Shown here one piece after another: positions 23,983-31,734 of a stretch of 64,000 bases of DNA (the stretch's first letter is position 1; each line of letters starts with the position of its first letter). Location of the stretch: assembly GCA_036510065.1 (NCBI GenBank), contig DATCEO010000198.1, positions 1 to 64,000 on the forward strand. Direction: 5' to 3'. The stretch comes from DASUBV01 sp036510065. GTDB lineage: Bacteria; Actinomycetota; Actinomycetes; Streptosporangiales; Streptosporangiaceae. The translations under genes and the position numbers were made by a program. Below the pieces are notes generated by a model. That model did no database searches. It had not been told where the DNA came from and saw only the letters and a program-made list of their open reading frames with translations.

Positions 23983-25041
23983 CTAGGAGGTCAGCCAGGC
24001 GCGCATCCGGGCCTCGCAGTCCCCGATCTGAGCCAGGCTGACGTGCTCGTGCCGGGCGTGGGCGATCATCGGATCGCCCGGCCCGAAGTTGACCGCCGGG
24101 ATGCCGAGGGCGTCGAACCTGGCCACGTCGGTCCAGCCGAACTTGGCCCGCGGCTGCCCGCCCATGGCCGCCACGAAGGAGCCGACGGCAGGCTGGTCCA
24201 GGCCGGGCCGGGCTCCCCCGGCGACGTCGGTGACGCGCACCGGCCAGCCGGCGAAGACGTCCTCCAGGTGCCCCCGGGCCTGCTCCGCGCTGCGGTCGGG
24301 CGCGAACCGGTAGTTGACGCTGACCACGCACTCGTCGGGAATCACGTTGCCCGCGACCCCGCCGCTGATCCCGATGGCGTTCAGCCCTTCGTGATAGGTC
24401 AGGCCGTCGACGGCCGGCTGTCGCGGCTCATACCGCCGCAGCACGTCGAGAATCTGGCCGGCCTGATGGATGGCGTTACTGCCCATCCAGCTCCGGGCGC
24501 TGTGCGCTCGCTCCCCGCTGGCGCGGATCTCGGCCCGCATGGTGCCCTGGCAGCCGCCCTCCACGACCCCGTCGGTGGGTTCCATCAGCACGGCGAAGTC
24601 GGCGGCCAGCAGTTCCGGGCTGGCCCGGCTGATCCGCAGCAGGCCGTTGCGCTCGGCCTCGACCTCCTCGCCGTCGTAGAACACGTAGGTCACGTCGCGG
24701 GAGGGCTCGGTCAGCTGCGCGGCCAGCCGGAGGGCCACCGCCACGCCCGATTTCATGTCGCAGCTGCCCAGGCCGTGGAGCAGGTCGCCGTCCCGGCGGG
24801 AGGGCAGGTTGCCGGCCGCCGGTACCGTGTCGATGTGCCCGGCGATGGCGACCCGCCCGGGCCGCCCGAGCTGGGTCCGGGCCACGATGGCGTCGCCGTC
24901 CCGGTGCACGGTCAGGTGCGGCAGCTCGGCGACGGCCGCGGCGATCAGGTCGGCCAGCGGCCCCTCGTGCCCGCTCACCGACTCGACGTCGACCAGGCAG
25001 GCGGTCAGCTCCGCCGCGGTGAGCGAAAGATCGAGCTTCAC
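23983..25041 (-). CDS. dapE: Succinyl-diaminopimelate desuccinylase
   Basis: 352-residue M20-family metallopeptidase of lysine/meso-DAP biosynthesis. Metal ligands: His in AIAGHIDTVPAAGN, Asp in LGSCDMKSGVAVAL, Glu pair in YDGEEVEAERNGL, Glu in VLMEPTDGVVEGGCQGT and the C-terminal HARHEHVSL. The length and GSCDMKSG signature fit actinobacterial DapE better than other M20 members. The start is GTG 25041, only six bases after a TATGCT (-10-like) on the minus strand, suggesting a leaderless mRNA. It lies 21 bases upstream of the methyltransferase gene and may be co-transcribed with it. Confidence 0.93.
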   Translation of the reverse strand: MKLDLSLTAAELTACLVDVESVSGHEGPLADLIAAAVAELPHLTVHRDGDAIVARTQLGRPGRVAIAGHIDTVPAAGNLPSRRDGDLLHGLGSCDMKSGVAVALRLAAQLTEPSRDVTYVFYDGEEVEAERNGLLRISRASPELLAADFAVLMEPTDGVVEGGCQGTMRAEIRASGERAHSARSWMGSNAIHQAGQILDVLRRYEPRQPAVDGLTYHEGLNAIGISGGVAGNVIPDECVVSVNYRFAPDRSAEQARGHLEDVFAGWPVRVTDVAGGARPGLDQPAVGSFVAAMGGQPRAKFGWTDVARFDALGIPAVNFGPGDPMIAHARHEHVSLAQIGDCEARMRAWLTS

Positions 25042-25047
25042 GCGCGC

Positions 25048-25053
25048 AGCATA
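25048..25053 (-). promoter_or_regulatory. -10 element for leaderless dapE
   Basis: TATGCT on the minus strand ends six bases before GTG 25041, the spacing expected when transcription starts at the initiation codon. No convincing -35. Confidence 0.45.
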
Positions 25054-25142
25054 GCCTGGCTCGTGACATAACAGCTGACAGGCGCCGTCACCCGACGACG
25101 GCGCCGCGAGCTAGCTCATGCGGGCCGAGCAACGGGAGTGTC

Positions 25143-26360
25143 ATGTTCCATGTCGATTCCGAGGTGGGCCGCTTGCGGCAGGTCATCCTGCACCGCCCGG
25201 ATCTTGAGCTCAAGCGGCTGACCCCGGACAACGCGGCCGAGCTGCTCTTCGACGACCTGCTGTGGGTAAGCGAGGCGCAGGCCGAGCATGACGCCTTCGC
25301 GGCCACGCTGCGCAGCCGCGGCGTGACGGTGCACTACTACGGCGAGCTGCTCACCCAGACCCTGGCCATCGACGAGGCCCGCGACTACGTGCTGGGCAAG
25401 GTCTTCGACCCGCGGCTGCACGGCCCGCTGGCCATCGGCACGCTGCGCGCGACCCTGGGCGCCCTGGACGACGCGGCGCTGGCCGGGTTCCTGGTTGGCG
25501 GCATCACCAAGCGCGAGTTCCTGGAGCTCGGCCCCGAGCCGGCCAGCATCGCGTTCCACACGCTCGACCCGGACGGCTTCGTCCTGGCCCCGCTGCCCAA
25601 CCTGCTGTACCAGCGGGACACCTCGAGCTGGATCTACGACGGGGTCTCGATCAACGCCATGCGCCGCCGGGCCCGGATGCGCGAGACCATCAGCGACGAG
25701 GCCATGTACCAGTGGCACCCGATGTTCGCCGACGCCAAGTTCGAGGTCTGGAACCACGGCGCCGACAGCGCACCTGCCACCCTCGAGGGCGGCGACGTGC
25801 TGGTACTGGGTAACGGATCGGTCCTGGTGGGGATGAGCGAGCGCACTCAGCCGCAGGCGGTGGAGATGCTGGCCCACCGGCTGTTCTCGACCGGGGCGGC
25901 CCGGCGCGTGCTGGCGGTGGACATGCCGAAGTCGCGCGCGTTCATGCACCTGGACACCGTGCTGACCATGGCCGACTACGGAGTGTTCGTCAAGTACGCC
26001 GGCATGGGCATGCTGCCGTCCTACACGGTCGAGCCGGGCACCAGCCCCAGTGAGCTCAAGGTCACCGACCACCAGCCCGAGCAGATGCACGATGCGATCG
26101 CGGCGGCGCTCGGGCTGCCCCGCATCACGGTGCTCACGGCCACCCAGGATCTGCGCTCGGCCCGGCGCGAGCAGTGGGACGACGGCTGCAACGTGCTGGC
26201 CATCGCCCCCGGCGTGGTGGTGGCCTACGAGCGGAACGTCACCACTAATACGTTCCTGCGCGAGCACGGCCTGGAGGTCATCACGATCCGCGGCAGCGAG
26301 CTCGGCCGCGGCCGGGGCGGCCCCCGGTGCATGACCTGCCCCATCGAGCGCGACGCCTGA
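25143..26360 (+). CDS. arcA: Arginine deiminase
   Basis: 405-residue cytoplasmic enzyme converting arginine to citrulline and ammonia. Signature regions are all present: FHVDSEVGRLRQVILHRPD at the N-terminus, NLLYQRDTSSWIYDGVSIN (substrate Asp), LEGGDVLVLGNGSVLVGMSERT, FMHLDTVLTM (catalytic His and Asp) and the nucleophile Cys in GPRCMTCPIERD at the C-terminus. ATG 25143 follows GGGAG. No arcB, arcC or arcD follow; the gene is monocistronic, so here it more likely supports nitrogen use or pH control than a full ADI pathway. That last point is inference. Confidence 0.96.
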   Translation: MFHVDSEVGRLRQVILHRPDLELKRLTPDNAAELLFDDLLWVSEAQAEHDAFAATLRSRGVTVHYYGELLTQTLAIDEARDYVLGKVFDPRLHGPLAIGTLRATLGALDDAALAGFLVGGITKREFLELGPEPASIAFHTLDPDGFVLAPLPNLLYQRDTSSWIYDGVSINAMRRRARMRETISDEAMYQWHPMFADAKFEVWNHGADSAPATLEGGDVLVLGNGSVLVGMSERTQPQAVEMLAHRLFSTGAARRVLAVDMPKSRAFMHLDTVLTMADYGVFVKYAGMGMLPSYTVEPGTSPSELKVTDHQPEQMHDAIAAALGLPRITVLTATQDLRSARREQWDDGCNVLAIAPGVVVAYERNVTTNTFLREHGLEVITIRGSELGRGRGGPRCMTCPIERDA

Positions 26361-26431
26361 TCGCCGCGCCGCGCCGCCCTCGTGCCCGCGCCGCCCCGTG
26401 CCCGCGCCGCCCCCGCTGGCCGCCCGGCGCG

Positions 26432-26480
26432 TGATCACGACCCTTTTTCCGCGCTCCGCGTGGTTTTTCGGTCGCGATCA
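26432..26480. terminator. Imperfect palindrome with T-tracts between arcA and a LysR gene
   Basis: TGATCACGACC (26432-26442) pairs with GGTCGCGATCA (26470-26480), 10 of 11. Inside lie CTTTTT, CGCG-CTC-CGCG and GGTTTTTC. The inner hairpin followed by TTTTT fits a plus-strand terminator for arcA; the outer arm reaches the stop codon of the LysR gene. The preceding bases hold a 16-bp direct duplication (26382-26413). Confidence 0.55.
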
Positions 26481-27401
26481 TGAAGACTCCGGCGCCTGCC
26501 GGGACAGGCTGCGGGCCGCCGCCGTCAGCGCGGTCAGGATGACCGCGACCGAGGGCCGCCGCACCCCGGACTCCCGGGCCACCGCGTAGACATGCCGGCC
26601 CGGGCTGCGGCCGGGCAGCTCGCGCACCACCACCCGGCCCTCGCCCGCGGCCAGCGTGAGCCGCGGCAGCACGGCGATCCCGATCCCGCGGGCGACCAGG
26701 CTGAGGATCGTCGCCAGCCCCTCGAACTCCCAGGGGGCAGGCGGCGCGCCGCCCGCCCCGGCCAGGACCCGGTCGATGGCCTGGCGGGACGGCTCCCCGG
26801 CGGGCGGGGCCAGCCACGCCTCGCCGCGCAGCCGGTGCAGGGCCACGGGCTCGCTCAGGTCGGCGGCCCAGTGCCGGCGCGGGACGACCAGGACCAGCGA
26901 GTCGCGCACGAGCGGGTAGCGCCGCAGCCCGCCCGCCGCGCCCGCGGCCGGCCGCCTGGTCCAGTCGTCGACGATGGCGACGTCGACCTGGCCCGCCCGG
27001 ACCTGGCGCATGCCCTCGCTGCCCATGGTCTGGCGCAGCAGCAGGTTCAGGCCCTGATGGGCCCGGACGGTGCGCGTCAGCGCGGGAGCGAACGCGACCG
27101 CCGCGGTGGGGAACGCCGTGACGGCCACCCGGCCCACCGGCTCGTCCGCCGACAGGTCCGCCTCCGCTGCCTCGATCAGGGCCAGGATCTCCCCGGCGTG
27201 GCTGACCAGCCGGCGCCCGGCATCGGTCAGCTCGGCCGCGCGGGCGCTGCGGTCCAGCAGGGCCGCGCCGGCCTCCCGCTCCAGGGCGGCCAGCTGCTGG
27301 GACACCGCGGACGGGGTGTAGCCGAGCGCGGCCGCGGTGGCCGCGATCGTGCCGCGCTCCGCGAATTCGCGCAGCAGCCGCAGGCGGTGCACGTCGAGCA
27401 T
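26478..27401 (-). CDS. LysR-family transcriptional regulator (1)
   Basis: 307 residues. N-terminal winged HTH: MLDVHRLRLLREFAERGTIAATAAALGYTPSAVSQQLAALEREAGAALLDR. The effector domain follows, with VAVTAFPTAAVAFAPAL and the dimer and ligand regions of LysR proteins (GIGIAVLPRLTLAAGEGRVV). ATG 27401 is divergent from an aminotransferase gene at 27554. A dyad ATAAGC-TCA-GCTTAT (27400-27414) fits a T-N11-A LysR box and overlaps the start codon, suggesting autoregulation and control of the divergent gene. The inducer is unknown. Confidence 0.92.
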   Translation of the reverse strand: MLDVHRLRLLREFAERGTIAATAAALGYTPSAVSQQLAALEREAGAALLDRSARAAELTDAGRRLVSHAGEILALIEAAEADLSADEPVGRVAVTAFPTAAVAFAPALTRTVRAHQGLNLLLRQTMGSEGMRQVRAGQVDVAIVDDWTRRPAAGAAGGLRRYPLVRDSLVLVVPRRHWAADLSEPVALHRLRGEAWLAPPAGEPSRQAIDRVLAGAGGAPPAPWEFEGLATILSLVARGIGIAVLPRLTLAAGEGRVVVRELPGRSPGRHVYAVARESGVRRPSVAVILTALTAAARSLSRQAPESS

Positions 27402-27414
27402 AAGCTCAGCTTAT
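27400..27414. promoter_or_regulatory. LysR-type operator dyad (T-N11-A)
   Basis: ATAAGC, TCA, GCTTAT: perfect 6-bp arms; T at 27401 and A at 27413 give T-N11-A. It lies at the start of the LysR gene in the divergent region with the aminotransferase gene. Confidence 0.5.
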
Positions 27415-27553
27415 TCTTTGCCACAGAATTTCTGACCTTGCCCTGATGCTTATCTGCGTCCATCCTGGTCAGATGGCATTGCAACGGCCGCAATGTCCGT
27501 TCCGGCACCAACGACGATGCCGTCACCCCCACCCCGCAGCTAGGAGTATCAGC

Positions 27554-28864
27554 ATGCCCTGGGCCGGGCCGGTCACGTCCACCCCACCAGCACCCCTCGC
27601 GCCGCGTCGCACCGGCGTCCCCGTATCCGCCACCCTCGCCGCCAACGAAGCCCTCGCCATCCGCCGCCGGGACGGTCAGCCCGTCCTGCCGATGGCCTTC
27701 GGGGAGGCCGGCCTGCCGGTGCACCCCAGACTGCGCGCCGAGCTCGCCACGGCGGCCTGCCGCGGCGGCTACGGGCCGGTCGCCGGCGTCCCCGACCTGC
27801 GTGAGGCCGTGGCCGGCTACTGGACCCGGCGCGGGCTGCCCACCAGTCCCGGCGCGGTCGTGGCCGGACCCGGCAGCAAGTCACTGCTGTTCGCCCTGCT
27901 GCTGACCATCGGCACCGACGTAGCCGTGCCGCTGCCCAGCTGGGTAAGTTACGCGGCGCAGGCCCGCCTGAGCGGCGCCACACCGCGGTTCGTCCCGGCC
28001 ACGCCGGGCCAGGGCGGCATCTGCGATCCCGACGCGCTGGAGCAGGCGGTGGTGGCGGCCGCGGCCCAGGGCCGGGCGATCCGCTCGGTCATCGTCACGC
28101 TCCCCGACAACCCCACCGGCACGCTGGCCAGCCCGGCCGCCGTGCGCGGCCTGTGCGCGGTGGCCGACCGGCACGACCTGATCATCATCTCCGACGAGAT
28201 CTACCGGGACCTGGTGCATGACCCCCGCGCACCGTTCCTGAGCCCGGCCAGCGTGGCGCCCGACCGGACGGTCGTGACCACCGCTCTGAGCAAGAGCCTG
28301 GCCCTGGGCGGCTGGCGGATCGGCGCCGCCCGGCTGCCCGACGGTCCCCTCGGCCAGGCCCTGACCGAGCGCCTGCGCGGGATCGGCAGCGAGATCTGGT
28401 CCGCGCCCGCGGTCCCGGTGCAGCACGCGGCGGCCGTCGGCTTCCGCGAGCCGCCCGAGATCGCGCAGCGGATCGCGCAGAGCCGGGCACTGCACGCCGC
28501 CGTGGCCCGAGGCATCGCGGGCCGGTGCGCGGCCGCCGGGCTGACCGTCCCGGCCCCGCAGGCGGCGTTCTACGTCTATCCCGATTTCGGGCCGTGGCGG
28601 GAGCCGCTGGCCCGGCGCGGGATCCGCACCGGCGAGGACCTGGCCCGGCACCTGGTGGACCGGTACGGGGCCGGGTCGCTACCGGGGAGCGTGTTCGGCG
28701 AGCCGCCCGAGTCCCTGCGGCTGCGGCTGGCCACCGGCCTGCTGTACGGCGACACCGACGAGCAGCGCGAGGCGGCGCTGGAGGCCCGCGATCCGCTGGC
28801 GCTGCCCTGGATCGCCGGGGCACTGGCGGGCGTGGATGACATGCTGGCCGACCTGAGCCCCTGA
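27554..28864 (+). CDS. Class I/II PLP-dependent aminotransferase
   Basis: 436 residues from ATG 27554, chosen for the TAGGAG just upstream; a longer frame from 27446 lacks family sequence. Fold type I motifs: GYGPVAGVPDLREAVAGYW, GPGSKSLLFALLLTIG, PSWVSYAAQARLSGA, VTLPDNPTGTLAS, the PLP aspartate in IIISDEIYRDLVHD, and the Schiff-base Lys in TTALSKSLALGGWRIGAARL. It resembles the aspartate/tyrosine/aromatic aminotransferase group; the exact amino donor is unclear. The C-terminus ends in a 9-base repeat (GAGCCCCTs) spilling past the stop. Probably regulated by the divergent LysR protein. Confidence 0.9.
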   Translation: MPWAGPVTSTPPAPLAPRRTGVPVSATLAANEALAIRRRDGQPVLPMAFGEAGLPVHPRLRAELATAACRGGYGPVAGVPDLREAVAGYWTRRGLPTSPGAVVAGPGSKSLLFALLLTIGTDVAVPLPSWVSYAAQARLSGATPRFVPATPGQGGICDPDALEQAVVAAAAQGRAIRSVIVTLPDNPTGTLASPAAVRGLCAVADRHDLIIISDEIYRDLVHDPRAPFLSPASVAPDRTVVTTALSKSLALGGWRIGAARLPDGPLGQALTERLRGIGSEIWSAPAVPVQHAAAVGFREPPEIAQRIAQSRALHAAVARGIAGRCAAAGLTVPAPQAAFYVYPDFGPWREPLARRGIRTGEDLARHLVDRYGAGSLPGSVFGEPPESLRLRLATGLLYGDTDEQREAALEARDPLALPWIAGALAGVDDMLADLSP

Positions 28865-28975
28865 GCCCCTGAGCCCCTCAGCAGCGGCGGCCGCGAGCAG
28901 TCGCGCTGGGGCCGGGCCGCGGGCCGGCCCCAGCGCGTTCCTCTCGCGCTTCCTGCGCAGCCATCCGACCGCCGT

Positions 28976-29438
28976 ACCTGGGACATCGGCGTGTTCAACA
29001 CCGACCCCTCGGCCAGTCACGCCTTCAGCGTGCCACTGGCGGCCCAGCTGGGGATCACCGGGACGGTGAACGTCACCGATCTGTGGAGCGGTCACTCGCT
29101 CGGCGCGGTGACCGGCACCTACACCGCCGCCGTACCGCCTGGCGGATCAACCAGGAGTTCTCCGTGACCTCGGCCGGGGAGCTGCGCACCATGGGCGCCA
29201 CCGAGTGCCTCGACGTGTGCAACAACCAGACCGCACCGGGGACCAGGGTCGAGCTGTGGCCGTGCAACGGCGGCGCGAACCAGAAACGGACCGTGGCCGC
29301 CAACGGGACCATCATCGGCCAGCAGTCGGGCCTGCGCCTGGGACGTCCTGGGCGGCGCCACGGCTCCTGGGCACCTCGCTGGACATCTGGACCTGCAACG
29401 GCCAGGCCAACCAGCGGTGGTCGTCGGCGCTGCGGTGA
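28976..29438 (+). pseudogene. Relic of a GH27 alpha-galactosidase with ricin-type (CBM13) lectin domain
   Basis: Three frames must be joined. The first reads TWDIGVFNTDPSASHAFSVPLAAQL and VTDLWSGHSLGAVTGTYTAAVPPGG, the beta-sandwich end of GH27 enzymes. It then jumps into the middle of a ricin B lectin domain (NQEFSVTSAGELRTMG, CLDVCNNQTAPGTRVELWPCNGGANQK), missing the lectin's first third, and after single-base shifts near 29344 and 29367 ends with GTSLDIWTCNGQANQRWSS and a stop. The catalytic domain is absent upstream. Internal deletion plus shifts argue for a decayed gene and not just sequencing error. The intact ancestor was a secreted glycosidase. Confidence 0.75.
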
Positions 29439-29448
29439 GCCGGGCCCG

Positions 29449-30333
29449 CTAGAGCGGCAGCAGGTCCGGGCGCTTGGCCGACATGTTGTCACCGCTGGAG
29501 GCGCCGCGCAGCCGGCGGCGCACCCACGGCGCGGCATGGACCCTGGCCCACTGGGCGTCCTGCCGCCGCGCTGCGAAAGCGGCCCGGTAGGCGGACGCCG
29601 GGCGGGGCCCGGCCGGCAGCGGCTCGCGCCAGTCCTCCTCGACGGGGACGCCGAGCACCTCGCAGACCCGCAGCGCCACCCGGCGGTGGCCTTCGGGGCC
29701 GAGATGCAGCCGGTCGTCAGCCCACATCCGCGGGTCGCTCAGCACCTTCATCGGCCACAGGTCCACCAGCAGGCAGTCGTGCCGCCGGGCGATCAGCCGC
29801 AGATGAGCGTTGAACACGGCGGCCCGGCCGCGGATGATCCGGATGAGCGGGAACGTGCCGGGATCGAACCCGGTGAACAGCAGCACCCGGCTGCCCGCCC
29901 CGGCCAGCCGCTCCACCGCGTCATTGAAGGGCTGGGCCAGGGCATCGGGATCGGTCCTGGGCCGCAGCAGGTCGTTGCCGCCGGCCGCGATGCTTACCAG
30001 GTCGGGCCGCATCCCGACGGCCGCGGGCACCTGCTCGTCGATCACCTGCTGCAGCAGCTTGCCGCGGACCGCGAGGTTCGCGTAGCGCAGGCCCGGCGAG
30101 AAAAGGGCCAGCCGCTCGGCCATCCGGTCCGCCCAGCCCCGGTCCGCCCAGCCCTGGTCCACGCTGCCCCGGCCCACGCTGCTGTCCGGACGGGGATCAC
30201 CGACACCTTCGGTGAAGCTGTCGCCCAGGGCGACAAACGACTGGGCTCCCACGGACTGTGCCGCAAACGACTGGGCCGCAAACGACTGTGCCCCGAATGA
30301 CTGTGCTCCGAATGACTGCACCCCGGCCAGCAC
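29449..30333 (-). CDS. SGNH/GDSL-family hydrolase carrying two 15-bp repeat arrays
   Basis: Up to 294 residues. SGNH blocks: I, FVALGDSFTEGVGD (nucleophile Ser); III, IAAGGNDLLRP (Asn); V, DDRLHLGPEGHRRVA (Asp and His). No signal peptide, so probably a cytoplasmic esterase or lipase-like enzyme. The first 30 residues are AQSFG/AQSFA repeats running straight into block I, and a second repeat (QGWADRGWADRM) lies at about residue 65, where family members normally have one WADR. GTG 30333 abuts GGGAGG; GTG 30321 has better spacing and would place the array directly after the start codon. The enzyme core seems intact. Confidence 0.85.
   Translation of the reverse strand: MLAGVQSFGAQSFGAQSFAAQSFAAQSVGAQSFVALGDSFTEGVGDPRPDSSVGRGSVDQGWADRGWADRMAERLALFSPGLRYANLAVRGKLLQQVIDEQVPAAVGMRPDLVSIAAGGNDLLRPRTDPDALAQPFNDAVERLAGAGSRVLLFTGFDPGTFPLIRIIRGRAAVFNAHLRLIARRHDCLLVDLWPMKVLSDPRMWADDRLHLGPEGHRRVALRVCEVLGVPVEEDWREPLPAGPRPASAYRAAFAARRQDAQWARVHAAPWVRRRLRGASSGDNMSAKRPDLLPL
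30125..30184. repeat. 15-bp tandem array, internal, in the SGNH gene
   Basis: CGGTCCGCCCAGCCC at 30125 and 30140, then diverged units TGGTCCACGCTGCCC (30155) and CGGCCCACGCTGCTG (30170). On the minus strand it duplicates the WADR motif of the family (SVGRG-SVDQG-WADRG-WADRM). Confidence 0.85.
30231..30320. repeat. 15-bp tandem array, six units, at the SGNH N-terminus
   Basis: Units at 30231, 30246, 30261, 30276, 30291 and 30306, for example CCGCAAACGACTGGG and CTCCGAATGACTGCA. They encode AQSFG/AQSFA/AQSVG pentapeptides immediately ahead of the catalytic block FVALGDSF. This is the longest array in the window. Confidence 0.95.
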
Positions 30334-30546
30334 CTCCCGCCGTGCCGTGGCCGCCCGCTCCTGCGACCACTAACCCCCTCAGAGCCTAGCGCGGGACTCT
30401 GCGGCGCCGCGATGCGCTATCACCCCGGCCGCGAGAAAAATGGCATACGCGCCAATCCGCCAATCAGAATGAAATCCGCCTGGCGCCGCGCACCGCGGTT
30501 ATTCTCGGTACAGTCCTGACCGCCAGCGAGAGAGCCGCGAGCGCAG

Positions 30547-31647
30547 ATGACACCGGATGAGAACAATAACCAGATCGCCGTGGTGGCCGGCACTCGCCCG
30601 GAAATCGTGAAGCTCGCGCCGATCGTCCGCCTGCTCGGCAGTAACGCATTTCTTATCCATACCCGTCAGCACGAGGACGAGGAATTATCGGGCGTATTCC
30701 TGGCCGCCGCGGGGATATCGCACGCCCGGGCATTATCGGGAATCTGCCGCCAGCCCCGGCATGTGCAGATGAGCCGGATGATCGAGCAACTGGGCGAATT
30801 GCTCGGCCAGCTACGGCCCGCGGCCGTCATCGTGCAGGGCGATACCAATACGGCCTCGGCCGGGGCGCAGGCCGCCAGTTACGCCGGCGTCCCGGTCATT
30901 CACGTCGAGGCCGGCCTGCGGTCCTTTGACCGCGCCATGCCCGAGGAGATCAACCGGTGCGTCACCGGGGTGCTCGCCGACCTGCACTGCGCCCCCACGC
31001 CGCAGGCGGCGGCCAACCTGCGGGCCGAGGGGGTGCCCGCGGCCCGCATCGCGGTGACCGGCAACACGATCGTCGAGGCCACCATGCAGATGCGGCCCGC
31101 GCCGCAGGAGGCCCGGCAGATTGCCGCGAGCCTGGGCGCCGAACCCGACGGCTATGTCCTGGCCACCATCCACCGGCCCGAGAACACCGACGACCCGTCC
31201 CGCCTGGAGGTCATCCTCAGCGAGCTGGCCAAGATCGGCCTGCCGGTGCTGCTGCCGCTGCATCCGCGCACCCGGGCCGCCGCGCGGCGGCACGGGCTCG
31301 CCGCCGCGCTGGACCGGCTGCAGGTCATCCCGCCGGCGGACCACCGCACGTTCCTCGGGCTGGCCAGCCTGGCCCGGCTCCTCGTCTCCGACTCCGGCGG
31401 GGTCCAGGAAGAGTGCACGGTACTCAAGCGACCGCTCATCGTCGTCCGGAACTCGACCGAGCGGCCGGAGTCCATCGCCGCCGGGTTCGCCCACCTGGTA
31501 ACGCCGGGCCCGGCCATCGGGGACCTCGGCCGGATGCTGATCGCCGACCGAGGCCTCGGGGCGCGGCTGGCGGCCATCCCGTGCCCGTTCGGGGACGGCC
31601 GGGCGAGCGAGCGCATCGCCGGGCTCGCCCGGCAATTCCTCGCCTGA
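30547..31647 (+). CDS. wecB: UDP-N-acetylglucosamine 2-epimerase (non-hydrolysing)
   Basis: 366-residue enzyme interconverting UDP-GlcNAc and UDP-ManNAc for surface glycans. Signatures: VVAGTRPEIVKLAPIV at the N-terminus, VIVQGDTNTASAGAQAASYAGVPVIHVEAGLRSFD (catalytic Asp/Glu region), PEEINRCVTGVLADLHCAPT, HRPENTDDPSRLEVIL, PLHPRTR and the UDP site LLVSDSGGVQEECTVLKRPLIVVRNSTERPES. The first 80 codons are clearly less GC-rich than the rest and contain two TTA leucine codons (in DEELSG and ARALSG), rare in such genomes. The gene stands apart from the glycan operon at 15.6-19.9 kb. Confidence 0.93.
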   Translation: MTPDENNNQIAVVAGTRPEIVKLAPIVRLLGSNAFLIHTRQHEDEELSGVFLAAAGISHARALSGICRQPRHVQMSRMIEQLGELLGQLRPAAVIVQGDTNTASAGAQAASYAGVPVIHVEAGLRSFDRAMPEEINRCVTGVLADLHCAPTPQAAANLRAEGVPAARIAVTGNTIVEATMQMRPAPQEARQIAASLGAEPDGYVLATIHRPENTDDPSRLEVILSELAKIGLPVLLPLHPRTRAAARRHGLAAALDRLQVIPPADHRTFLGLASLARLLVSDSGGVQEECTVLKRPLIVVRNSTERPESIAAGFAHLVTPGPAIGDLGRMLIADRGLGARLAAIPCPFGDGRASERIAGLARQFLA

Positions 31648-31670
31648 CCGTGCCGCTAGCCTGACTGGGC

Positions 31671-31734
31671 CGTCTACCTGCCCGTGCCGTCTACCTGCCC
31701 GTGCCGCTCCTGGCCGTGCCGCTCCTGGCCGGGC
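31671..31734. repeat. 17-bp and 15-bp tandem array at the 3' end of a receiver gene
   Basis: CGTCTACCTGCCCGTGC twice (31671, 31688; 17-base period), then CGCTCCTGGCCGTGC (31705) and CGCTCCTGGCCGGGC (31720; 15-base period). The minus strand encodes the end of the receiver protein (GQERHGQERHGQVDGTGR) and its stop; the 17-base copies cover the stop. Confidence 0.85.

Noticed and set aside
29866..29884. tRNA T-arm-like GGGATCGAACCC
   Set aside because: It lies within the SGNH hydrolase coding sequence and no cloverleaf can be built around it.
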